This document shows positions 1 through 6,800 of a stretch of DNA of 13,062 bases, in pieces. The notes below the pieces were generated by a model. That model saw only the letters and a program-made list of their open reading frames with translations. It made no database searches and was not told the DNA's origin. This stretch comes from JBCCJA01 sp039045975. GTDB lineage: Bacteria; Planctomycetota; Planctomycetia; Planctomycetales; Planctomycetaceae. Every line of letters begins with the position of its first letter. Within the stretch, counting starts at the first letter, position 1. A program made the position numbers and the translations under genes. The stretch is taken from assembly GCA_039045975.1 (NCBI GenBank), contig JBCCJA010000081.1:1-13062 (forward strand), written 5' to 3'.

Positions 1-6
1 AAAGTC

Positions 7-91
7 GTAGGGCAGGCCCCCGCCTGCCGAATTTCCGGTTATCTCAGGCGTCACCCATGCTCGAAATGCGGCAGGCGGGGGCCTGCCCTAC
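7..91. repeat. Inverted-repeat element with 22-bp perfect arms
   Basis: The 22 bases at 7-28 (starting GTAGGGCAGG) are the exact reverse complement of 70-91, separated by 41 bp; with one mismatch the arms extend to 35 and 63. Each arm is also a small hairpin by itself (7-bp stem 11-17/22-28 with a CCCC loop). No coding capacity is visible. It could be a bidirectional terminator-like structure or a small non-autonomous mobile repeat. From memory, similar GC-rich repeats are common between genes in planctomycete genomes; this was not checked. Confidence 0.8.
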
Positions 92-119
92 AGATCTAGC
101 AGCGGGTTTTCGTCACGCT

Positions 120-146
120 GCACTGGCTGAAGGCCAGTGCCACCCG
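120..146 (+). repeat. Hairpin repeat, TGAAG-loop type
   Basis: An 8-bp perfect stem (120-127 with 133-140) closes a TGAAG loop and is followed by CACCCG. The same hairpin ends each of the three ~135-bp repeats further along the window, but here it stands alone, without the upstream part of that repeat. Confidence 0.8.
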
Positions 147-148
147 TC

Positions 149-173
149 CGAGCGAGCAGTGGCACCCGGCGAA
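149..173 (+). repeat. 25-bp direct repeat, copy 1
   Basis: These 25 bases are identical to 310-334. They are the right half of the hairpin at 300-330 (second stem arm plus CACCCGGCGAA) without its left arm. The 160-bp interval between the two copies may have arisen by recombination or duplication at this repeat. Confidence 0.85.
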
Positions 174-299
174 CGAGGGGGTGGTGGATTGACGGCCCGG
201 CTAGTCATCGACGGGCGACGGCTGGTCGCCGAGGGCTCACGGCGGGGCCGTTGTGGAATCGGCAGATCACGCGGAGTGGCGGCCGCGTTGGGTACGCGG

Positions 300-334
300 C
301 ACTGCTCGGCGAGCGAGCAGTGGCACCCGGCGAA
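300..334 (+). repeat. Hairpin repeat, CTCG-stem type (includes direct-repeat copy 2)
   Basis: A 9-bp perfect stem (300-308 with 314-322) encloses loop GCGAG and is followed by GCACCCGG. Positions 310-334 duplicate 149-173. The element ends immediately before the TAA stop codon of the minus-strand gene (335-337), so on that strand it is the first thing transcribed after the stop and could act as its 3' end hairpin; there is no following T-run. Confidence 0.75.
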
Positions 335-1150
335 TTATTCAGAACGAAATAGCGGCGCAAGCGTCAGTTGGATATCGCTTCGCGTTACGTCCACATGTCG
401 ACAATCCCTGGGAATCGTAAGCTGCACGTGCGCCAAGTGTCGTCGTTCAGCTGCGTCGACCGCGGTCAAATGAAACGAGAGTTCATGATTGTATCCGGGT
501 TGATAGTTTGGAAACGGATTATCAAAAACGATCTCAAAACATCCGGAAATGGTTTTCGCAACGGCTATCGGCCCGATGCTGTCAATGTCACTGTACAGGC
601 CTCGCGGCACTCCGTCGTAAATAGGATCTGAGGTACTAATACGGGCTGTTGTCTGGGTTGTATTTATATCGGTTTCGCTGTGATGCCTGTTGTTGCCCCA
701 AACAAGAAGAGTTTTGGGCAGAATGAAGAAAATCGGGATGCTATCTCGGGATTCGATCAAAACACGGAGATACTCAAGGTCATCAGTAGCCGATAGATTT
801 CCGCTTGCAACGAGTTCTGGTCCTGGCTTGCCTGGGCCGTACTCGAAACGCATTCGCTCCAGCAGCGAAGAATCTCGCAGCGATTTCGCTGATTCCTCGA
901 ATTGCTTCACAGCGGAATCCAATTCGCGTGCCTGAATGATCGAAGACACCACGATGTAAACGAGTATTGGCGGTGCGACCAAGCCAGCAAAGAAGTCGCC
1001 GAGACTGTTGAGCGGCATTGAGAAAACGTTGTCGTTGGCCTTGTCGGTAATCGTCGTCCGAAGCGCGACAAAGGTGAGCGTAAGAGCAAACCATAGGGCT
1101 GCGAATCGATGCGCCCAATTTAGGCTCCTTGAGCCATCGTCGGTAAGCAT
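335..1150 (-). CDS. Hypothetical two-helix membrane protein with soluble C-terminal domain
   Basis: This is a 271-residue protein of no family I recognise. Two hydrophobic segments (about residues 15-33 and 52-72) are separated by a short polar stretch. They are followed by a charged, probably helical or coiled-coil segment (about 73-104) and a ~165-residue polar domain, rich in beta-type sequence near the end. This suggests an inner-membrane anchor with a cytoplasmic or periplasmic domain. The ATG start is the first of the long frame; no Shine-Dalgarno sequence is evident before it, so the start is uncertain. The region is clearly AT-richer than the rest of the window (many AAA, AAT, ATT triplets between 480 and 1000), which may mean recent acquisition. 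It stands alone: the next recognised gene is 837 bp away and divergently oriented. Confidence 0.75.
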   Translation of the reverse strand: MLTDDGSRSLNWAHRFAALWFALTLTFVALRTTITDKANDNVFSMPLNSLGDFFAGLVAPPILVYIVVSSIIQARELDSAVKQFEESAKSLRDSSLLERMRFEYGPGKPGPELVASGNLSATDDLEYLRVLIESRDSIPIFFILPKTLLVWGNNRHHSETDINTTQTTARISTSDPIYDGVPRGLYSDIDSIGPIAVAKTISGCFEIVFDNPFPNYQPGYNHELSFHLTAVDAAERRHLAHVQLTIPRDCRHVDVTRSDIQLTLAPLFRSE

Positions 1151-1400
1151 GGAGGAGTCTCTGAAGGTGTGGCGGAAAGACGGATGTCAAGGCTTTCAAT
1201 TGTCGGCTAACGGTACGCATGGTCAACATTGCTATTTGCTTTGCAGTTACCGCATCCGATGCGATCAGAAGTTATCGTCGTCCACGTGACGACGATGCCG
1301 TAACGCCCCGGTAACCAGCGGCTGGCGTCACTGAAACGCCTTGCGCCCGACGCGTGAAGACCGGCTTTCCACGTGAGGCAAGCGGATTTGCGAAGGCCGG

Positions 1401-1433
1401 CCGGGTGCCACTGCTCGATTGCCGAGCAGTGCC
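1401..1433 (-). repeat. Hairpin repeat, CTCG-stem type
   Basis: A 9-bp perfect stem (1409-1417 with 1423-1431) with a 5-nt loop, flanked by CCGGGTGC. Read on the minus strand, it matches the hairpin at 300-330. It differs from the copy at 1536-1568 at one stem pair (C1416-G1424 here, T-A there), so pairing is kept. Confidence 0.75.
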
Positions 1434-1535
1434 GAGTGATCGAAAGTCGTGAGCAGCGTGGTGCCGGGTGTGCCGCGACCGTGTGTTGGAGTTTGGGCGC
1501 CGGGTGCTCTATCTGTCCCGCCCTCGGGTGGTCCG

Positions 1536-1568
1536 CCGGGTGCCACTGCTTGCTTGCCAAGCAGTGCC
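1536..1568 (-). repeat. Hairpin repeat, CTTG-stem type
   Basis: A 9-bp perfect stem (1544-1552 with 1558-1566) with loop CTTGC, preceded by CCGGGTGC. It is 33 nt long like the copy at 1401-1433. The pair T1551-A1559 replaces C-G at the equivalent place, a compensatory change; the remaining differences lie in the loop. Confidence 0.75.
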
Positions 1569-1658
1569 TTCAGCGAGCGATTGAGCTGGGTGCCCCGACC
1601 ACGTCCCGGGCCCGGGTTGTCCGCCGGGTGCCCCGCCCGTTCCTCGAATCTGTGTGTC

Positions 1659-1676
1659 CCGGCCGTTCTCGGCCGG
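1659..1676. other. GC hairpin (7-bp stem, TTCT loop)
   Basis: CCGGCCG at 1659-1665 pairs perfectly with CGGCCGG at 1670-1676. No T-run follows on either strand. It could be incidental in DNA this GC-rich. Confidence 0.4.
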
Positions 1677-1766
1677 ATCGCGGAGCGACAGGAGGCTGCT
1701 CCGTGTGGGGCGCTTTTTGGTGGGGTCGCGTCGGACGTGGGGCGCGAATGGCGCGGCTTCTTGTGC

Positions 1767-1785
1767 CTGCGGCGTCTGGCCGCAG
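1767..1785. other. GC hairpin (7-bp stem, GTCTG loop)
   Basis: CTGCGGC at 1767-1773 pairs perfectly with GCCGCAG at 1779-1785. It is unrelated in sequence to the CACTG hairpin family and its function is unknown. Confidence 0.4.
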
Positions 1786-1986
1786 AGCGGCCGATCCACC
1801 CGACGCGCAACGACCCGTGGAGGAGTGAGTCGTCACTGCCGTGTCGCGAGGCCGTATGGGTCCGTGATGCCGGGCGTGGGGGAGGTCGCTTTGTCGTTTC
1901 TGATCCCTCCACGGCTGGTGCCGCGGGCTTGTCTGATCGGCGTCTTCCACACGGTGGATTCTCTTCCTCTTTAGAGGAGTGCAGGC

Positions 1987-2649
1987 GTGCCGCGTAAGAC
2001 CCGTTGGAGCGGCCTGTCGGGGCCGAAGGAGAAGGCGGCGATCTTGCGTGAGGTCCGTCGGTGGGTCACGCGTCACGGCGGGGACGCGTTGAGTTTCGGG
2101 CGGTTGCGGGCCGACCTCGATTTGAATCAGGCCCGTGTGTTCCGGCACTGGCGGGGTATCGCGGACCTGCGGGCGGAGCTCGGTCTGCCGCGGCATCGTC
2201 AGAGGGGGAATCACGTCTCCGACGAGGAGTTGTTCGCCGACCTGCATGCCGTTGTCGACCGCCTGGGCCGGTTTCCGACGCGGCCCGAGCTCGACCGGGC
2301 GGGCACTTATTCGTCCCGCACGTATTACAACCGCTTCGGCGGGGTCGATGCCGTGCGGGCGGCTTACAAGGCGTGGTTGGCGGCCGGCGGGCTCGAGGTG
2401 CCGGACGACTTGGACGACCCGTCGGGCCCGCGGCTGGACGACGTGCTGGCGGCGTGGAAGGGGTTCCGTGTCGGGTTCGTCGTGCGGACGAGCCAGTACC
2501 GCGACGGGAAGATGTCCCACACTTTCACACATGACTTCGTCGTTTGCGTCGACCATGACTGGCCTGGTTGTCCGCTGCCGGTGGTGCGGTTGGGCGATCT
2601 CGGGTGGCGGTTCGATCGGACGGGGCGTGGGCCGGAGGTTTCTTCGTAA
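1987..2649 (+). CDS. Homing-endonuclease-associated repeat protein without a visible nuclease domain
   Basis: This 220-residue, basic-to-mixed protein starts with GTG, preceded by GAGGAG (1973-1978) at good spacing, which decides the start. Residues 78-131 match the pattern of the HNH-associated repeat (Pfam HNH_repeat): a helix of the type EELFADLHAVVDRLGRFPTR, then a Ser-rich turn, then YYNRFGGVDAVRAAY. Residues ~16-68 look like a more divergent first copy (SFGRLRADL, VFRHWRGIADLRAELGL). In known proteins these helical repeats accompany HNH nucleases and are thought to bind DNA. No His-Asn-His or GIY-YIG signature is visible in residues 132-220, which contain a His/Asp-rich piece (HDFVVCVDHDWPGC). 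It may be a DNA-binding protein or the remnant of a homing enzyme. It has no operon partner. Confidence 0.75.
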   Translation: MPRKTRWSGLSGPKEKAAILREVRRWVTRHGGDALSFGRLRADLDLNQARVFRHWRGIADLRAELGLPRHRQRGNHVSDEELFADLHAVVDRLGRFPTRPELDRAGTYSSRTYYNRFGGVDAVRAAYKAWLAAGGLEVPDDLDDPSGPRLDDVLAAWKGFRVGFVVRTSQYRDGKMSHTFTHDFVVCVDHDWPGCPLPVVRLGDLGWRFDRTGRGPEVSS

Positions 2650-3017
2650 GCCTATTTATGATATTGCTTTGCGTCATTTTAGTGGATCGATTTCGATGCC
2701 GGCTGTGGGCTTCGGAGGCCGTTCCGGGGCTGATGTGTCGCGTCGGACCGATAGTCGGCTGCTGCAATGCGTCAAGATATTTTGATTTTATGGGTGTGAT
2801 TTTTTGCTTTTTATGCGAGGATCTGGGCCGTTGCGGTATTTTTACGCAGGCCGACAGGGAGAAGCCGCTGCCGCGACCGTTTCACTCGGTTTCGGGCCGG
2901 CGGACGCGTTGATCGGCCGAAAAAATCGCTATGAGGGTGGCCGTCGTCGTGCGTGCCTCGGGGCCGCCTGAGCGGGACGCATTCGGAGAGAGAGAGCAAA
3001 AAAAAGAGCACAAGCGG
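2650..3017. other. Intergenic region, AT-rich patch
   Basis: No convincing gene is visible. A plus-strand frame at 2568-2912 overlaps the preceding gene and resembles no protein. The stretch 2653-2850 is much richer in A+T (for example GATATTTTGATTTTATGG near 2775) than its surroundings, so it is the likeliest place for the promoter of the large downstream gene, but I could not identify a clear -35/-10 pair. A GA/A-rich tract (about 2985-3010) lies just before the structured leader. Confidence 0.45.
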
Positions 3018-3172
3018 CCGGCGAGGTTCCTTGCCGGTTCGTAGATGCGACGCCGCTGTCCGGCGTCGGGACCGTGTGGCCGCCGTTTCAGGCATTCAGC
3101 CGGCCGCACTCGATCACTTTTCAGCGTTTCACACGAAACATCGGCCCTTTCAAACGACGCCCGTTCGGGCGT
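3018..3172 (+). promoter_or_regulatory. Structured 5' leader: chain of five stem-loops before the G8 gene
   Basis: Consecutive stems are 3018-3026/3029-3037 (one G-T wobble), 3048-3055/3061-3068 (8 bp, perfect), 3074-3082/3101-3109 (9 bp, one wobble), 3126-3130/3135-3139 (5 bp, with an outer CGAT/ATCG pair at 3111-3114/3140-3143) and 3157-3163/3166-3172 (7 bp, perfect). The last stem touches the ribosome-binding sequence GGGAG (3173-3177) of the ATG at 3184, so folding could affect translation. No known riboswitch class was recognised. High GC makes chance hairpins more likely, so this is only a candidate. Confidence 0.4.
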
Positions 3173-3183
3173 GGGAGATCGTT

Positions 3184-6100
3184 ATGCGCGCGTCACGGAT
3201 CGCGGACGTTTTCGGTTCTGTCTTTGCTGTGAAGGCGTTCGACCTGCGGCGGCGGAAGCGGCAGGTGGCGGGTGCGGGGCGGCCGGTCGCGCTCGAGCAG
3301 CGGACGATGCTGAGTGGGACGACGACGGCGATCGCGAGCGGCGATTGGCACGACGCGGCGGTGTGGGACAACGGCGTGCCCGACGCGGAGAAGCGGGCGA
3401 TCATCGGGCAGGGCGTCACGGTCGACCTGGACGACCTCGATCACGTGGCGAAGGAGATCGTCGTGCACGGGACGTTGAACGTCCCGGAGACGGTCAAGAC
3501 GCTCGGCCCGGCCGACCCGACGACGGTCAACGAGGGGGCGTTGCAGGTCTATTACGACGGGGCGTTGGCCGGGACGGGGTCGGGCTCGCAGTTGTGGTGG
3601 CACAGCGACGCGATCGGGATCGGCGGCGTGAACGGGTCGACGAAGACGCACACCGGGAATCAGTCGCAGTCGAACGATGTCACGTTCGACGGGCGTATCG
3701 ACAGCGTGCTTAATTATAATCGGGCGTTGACGGCGACGGAGGCGGCGGATCACTACGCGAACGGGACGAGCGGGGCTTGGTTGGCGTCTCGTGACGGGCA
3801 GGTCGCCCTGTGGAACTTCCGGCAGGGTAGCCTGGCGGACACGTCGAAGGCGGACGCGATCGATGACGTGGGCACTTTCGTCGGGGGTGTTTCCGATCCC
3901 GGCACGTACGACCTCCGGCTGGACGGCGTCGATGATCGGGTGACGGTCGCGTCGTCGTCGGAATTGAACTCGGGGACGTTCCCGGAGAAGTCGATCTCGC
4001 TGTGGTTCTTTGCGGACGATACGGACGGGCGGCAGGTGATTTACGAGCAGGGCGGGACGACGCGGGGTTTAAGTATTTATCTCGACGGGGACACGCTGTA
4101 CGCCGGCGGCTGGAACACGCCGGCGAATCAGAGCGGGTGGGCCGGCGACTGGGTCGCGGTCGAGAACGTGACGGCGAACACGTGGCATCATGTGACGCTG
4201 GTTATAGACGGGAACTTGCCGCGGGAGACGACGGCGCCGTTGGCGGGGGGGACGAAGACGCTCACGGCCGACTGGATTCACGTCAACAGCGGCGGGCTGT
4301 TCCGGGTCGGGAGCGAGGCCGACCGGTTCGACGACGGCGAGTTCGTCGTCACGCTGACCGGGACCGACAAGGACGAGACGCAGACGGTCGAGATGGCCTC
4401 GGGCATGACGATGACGATCGCGAACAACGACGGGTTTTTAATGACCGGCGGCGGGGGGCGGCTGCAGTTCTTCGGCGAGGACCGGCTGACGTTTACGAAG
4501 CTGTCGACGACGGCGGAGGCGGGCGACACGCAGATCGTCGTCGAGAACGTGATCGAGCGGAACTTCACCGAAGGGGCGATGAGCGGCGGGGACTTCGTCA
4601 CGTCGGCCGCCGACGACGGGGCACTGAACTGGGAGGTCGGTGACGAGATCGTCGTCGCGAGCACCGCGACCGACTACCGGGAAGAAGACGTCCGCACGAT
4701 CGTCGCGATCGAGGACATCGGCGGCGGGAAGAGCAGGCTGACGCTCGACAGCGCGCTCACCTACCGGCACTACGCGGCGATCGAGACGTACTCGAACGGC
4801 GTACGCAGTTGGGACGTCGATATGCGGGCCGAGGTCGGCCTGCTGAGCCGGAACGTGAAGATCCAGGGCACGCCCGAACAAGACACCGACGTCTTCTTCG
4901 GCGACCGGGGAAATCTCACGCCCGACGATTTCGACAGCCTGAACGCCGAAGACCTGCACTTCTGGGACGATCTTAGAAGCGATCGAAAGAACGCGCTCCG
5001 GGGCACGCAGGTGCAAGACGTCACGAAGGGCGTCGGCGGTCACATCATGATCATGGGGAATTCGGGGCAGATCGGCATCGACGGCGTGCAGCTCGATCTG
5101 ATGGGGCAGGCCGGGACGCTCGGGCGGTATCCGATCCACTGGCACGTCGGGGGGGACCGGAGCGGCGACTTCCTGCGGAACACGTCGATCACGAACTCGA
5201 ACAACCGCGGCGTGACGATCCACGGGACGCAGAACCTCGATATCGAGGGTGTGCTGCTGCACGACGTGCACGGGCACGGGTTCTTCTTCGAGGACGGCGT
5301 CGAGTACGGCAACGACCTGACGTCGAACATCGCGTTCGGCATCCACCGCGTCGGGCGGCGGCTGAGCAGTAATAACTTCAATGAGGATCTGAACTACTTC
5401 GACCCGTTCGCCGTCGACGTGCACGACGACGTGTTCGTGAAGGGCTCGCGGGGCGTGCTGTCGGCGGCGTTCTGGGTGACGAACCCCGACAACGACTTCG
5501 TCGGCAACGTAGTCGCCGGGTCGCAGGGGATGGGCTTCTGGTACCTCGCGGTGCAGGAGCCGCTCGGCGCGTCGGCGGCGACCGGCCTGTACGACACGTA
5601 CGAGCCGAGCCGGGCGCCGATGGGGCGGAACGAATACTCGACGGTGCACTCGACAGGGACCGGCTTCGGCCTCGGCGAGCCGGGCTTCAATCCGCCGGTC
5701 TTCACCGAGTTCGACGCGTCGACCTTCGACGGGTTGGCGGACAACCTGACGGCTTACAAGAACCACATCGGCGTGTGGGTCGAGACCGAGATCGAGTTCG
5801 CCGAATATAAGGCGGTCGACAACCAGATCGCGTTCCGCTCGTTCGACGAGCTGCTGATGCGGGACAGCCTGATCGTCGGTGACGGGCAGGGGAATTCGGC
5901 CGGCAACCGCGACAGCTTCCTGCGTCACCCGCGGAACCCGACCGTGATCGGGTTCGGCCTGTACCGGGAGGGCATTGACGTGAAGGACACGCATTTCGCC
6001 GGGTTCGGGGCGTCCGACGCGTACCTGTTCAGTTATCAGAACGAGGACAACAACAACCGCTTCGGCTCGACGTTCGAGGGGATCACCTTCGAGAACGACG

Positions 6101-6735
6101 ACCGGGCCTCGCAGCTCGCCGCGGTGCCGAACTTGATCCCGTCCGGCGGGATCGACCAGCAGGTCGACAACAGCGACTACCTGTACGACATCGACGGCAG
6201 CTTGAGCGGGGTCGTCGGGGGGACGGTCGTCTTTAATAATCCGCGGCTTTACAGCGTTGACGACGGGGTCAATCTGGGCCGCAACGTGTACGTGATGCCG
6301 GACGGCTATCAGTACGGCCGGATCATCCTCGAGCGACCTCGGGGCGTGCAGAAGAGTAAGGCCGCCTCGGTCGGGGCCGCTTCGAGCGAGGGCGAATCGG
6401 TCCGGCCGTTCAGCAGCAGTAATAACTTCGAAAAAGTGTTCCTGCTGAACGACGGCGACATCGCGATCGACTTCACGTACGAGGACATTACGAACACCTG
6501 GGACCGGGGCGTGACGATCGACCTGAAAGTCGACACGGACACCGGCACGCCGTCGAACGCGTCGATGATCGCGGTCCTGACCGGCCTGCCGACCGGGTTC
6601 ACGCCGGCGGGCGTGGCCGAAGTATTCACGGAGCAGGACCTCCGGAGTGCGACCGGCGCGGCGTACTACGTCGACGGCACCGGGAAGATTTATATCAAGG
6701 TGTTCGCGAACGGCCCGAAGTTCGTGTTCTCGTGA
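3184..6735 (+). CDS. Secreted CEMIP/TMEM2-like G8 and beta-helix protein with an inserted permuted LamG domain
   Basis: A 1,183-residue protein. ATG 3184 is chosen because GGGAG lies 6 nt upstream and the protein then begins with a basic segment (RRRKR, 22-26) and LEQRTMLSG (37-45), the planctomycete LEPR-XLL-like motif of large exported proteins; the frame stays open 77 codons upstream but that part resembles nothing. A G8 domain starts at ~50 (SGDW, WDNGVPD), breaks at ~101, and resumes at ~348 (TADWIHVNSGGLFRVGSE) to ~440. Residues 102-346 are a LamG-type domain in permuted order. Then come WEVGDEIVV (483-491), AEVGLLSRN (549-557), GRYPIHWH (647-654) and HGHGFFFEDG (696-705), the hallmark strings of animal CEMIP/TMEM2 proteins, followed by a right-handed beta-helix to ~1050 and a C-terminal domain. 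CEMIP/TMEM2 promote hyaluronan breakdown; the activity of bacterial relatives is unknown to me. An extracellular glycan-binding or -degrading role is inferred. Confidence 0.85.
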   Translation: MRASRIADVFGSVFAVKAFDLRRRKRQVAGAGRPVALEQRTMLSGTTTAIASGDWHDAAVWDNGVPDAEKRAIIGQGVTVDLDDLDHVAKEIVVHGTLNVPETVKTLGPADPTTVNEGALQVYYDGALAGTGSGSQLWWHSDAIGIGGVNGSTKTHTGNQSQSNDVTFDGRIDSVLNYNRALTATEAADHYANGTSGAWLASRDGQVALWNFRQGSLADTSKADAIDDVGTFVGGVSDPGTYDLRLDGVDDRVTVASSSELNSGTFPEKSISLWFFADDTDGRQVIYEQGGTTRGLSIYLDGDTLYAGGWNTPANQSGWAGDWVAVENVTANTWHHVTLVIDGNLPRETTAPLAGGTKTLTADWIHVNSGGLFRVGSEADRFDDGEFVVTLTGTDKDETQTVEMASGMTMTIANNDGFLMTGGGGRLQFFGEDRLTFTKLSTTAEAGDTQIVVENVIERNFTEGAMSGGDFVTSAADDGALNWEVGDEIVVASTATDYREEDVRTIVAIEDIGGGKSRLTLDSALTYRHYAAIETYSNGVRSWDVDMRAEVGLLSRNVKIQGTPEQDTDVFFGDRGNLTPDDFDSLNAEDLHFWDDLRSDRKNALRGTQVQDVTKGVGGHIMIMGNSGQIGIDGVQLDLMGQAGTLGRYPIHWHVGGDRSGDFLRNTSITNSNNRGVTIHGTQNLDIEGVLLHDVHGHGFFFEDGVEYGNDLTSNIAFGIHRVGRRLSSNNFNEDLNYFDPFAVDVHDDVFVKGSRGVLSAAFWVTNPDNDFVGNVVAGSQGMGFWYLAVQEPLGASAATGLYDTYEPSRAPMGRNEYSTVHSTGTGFGLGEPGFNPPVFTEFDASTFDGLADNLTAYKNHIGVWVETEIEFAEYKAVDNQIAFRSFDELLMRDSLIVGDGQGNSAGNRDSFLRHPRNPTVIGFGLYREGIDVKDTHFAGFGASDAYLFSYQNEDNNNRFGSTFEGITFENDDRASQLAAVPNLIPSGGIDQQVDNSDYLYDIDGSLSGVVGGTVVFNNPRLYSVDDGVNLGRNVYVMPDGYQYGRIILERPRGVQKSKAASVGAASSEGESVRPFSSSNNFEKVFLLNDGDIAIDFTYEDITNTWDRGVTIDLKVDTDTGTPSNASMIAVLTGLPTGFTPAGVAEVFTEQDLRSATGAAYYVDGTGKIYIKVFANGPKFVFS
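3477..3492 (+). repeat. Junction repeat at start of LamG insert
   Basis: GAACGTCCCGGAGACG, encoding N-V-P-E-T, lies where the G8 domain is interrupted. It resembles GAACTTGCCGCGGGAGACG (4212-4230; N-L-P-R-E-T) at the other junction. The copies differ by two substitutions and a 3-nt gap. Similar sequences at both ends are what insertion by recombination at a short homology would leave, but GAG/ACG codons are common here and chance is possible. Confidence 0.4.
4212..4230 (+). repeat. Junction repeat at end of LamG insert
   Basis: This is the partner of 3477-3492. Immediately after it the protein returns to the G8 domain (TTAPLAGGTKTLTADW). Confidence 0.4.
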
Positions 6736-6800
6736 CGGCTGGGTGGGGGGACGGTGTGTGGGATGCTGATCGATCGGGGCCCTGTCTGAACACGGCCTCG

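Larger units (their letters stand above)
1151..1986. other. 836-bp non-coding region rich in GC hairpins
   Basis: Several long frames cross this stretch, but none looks like a protein. The plus-strand frame at 1373-1828 is Cys/Trp-rich because it translates hairpin repeats, and the minus-strand frames are Arg/Pro-rich shadows. What can be seen is two hairpin repeats of the family described for 300-334 (in reverse orientation), the 12-bp palindrome CCCGGGCCCGGG at 1605-1616, and two further perfect 7-bp-stem hairpins at 1659-1676 and 1767-1785. The last ~60 bp must contain the upstream signals of the following gene; no convincing promoter was recognised. Confidence 0.6.

Noticed and set aside
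57..473. 138-codon plus-strand frame at the left edge
   Set aside because: It runs through inverted and hairpin repeats and overlaps the end of the minus-strand gene; no recognisable protein.
1373..1828. Cys-rich 151-codon frame
   Set aside because: The repeated AGCHC-type peptides are simply translations of the hairpin repeats; there is no other protein-like property.
1570..2556. 328-codon minus-strand frame
   Set aside because: It is antisense to the HNH-repeat gene, Arg/Pro/His-rich, and typical of shadow frames in GC-rich DNA.
2568..2912. 114-codon plus-strand frame with a hydrophobic segment
   Set aside because: It begins inside the HNH-repeat gene in another frame and its hydrophobic part comes from the AT-rich intergenic patch.
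2953..3183. 77-codon N-terminal extension of the G8 protein
   Set aside because: It encodes a low-complexity basic sequence with no signal, lacks a good ribosome-binding sequence and coincides with strong stem-loops; the ATG at 3184 has GGGAG and leads straight into the expected N-terminus.
4438..5994. 518-codon minus-strand frame
   Set aside because: It lies wholly antisense to the well-supported beta-helix region and is rich in Arg, Val and Asp in shadow pattern.
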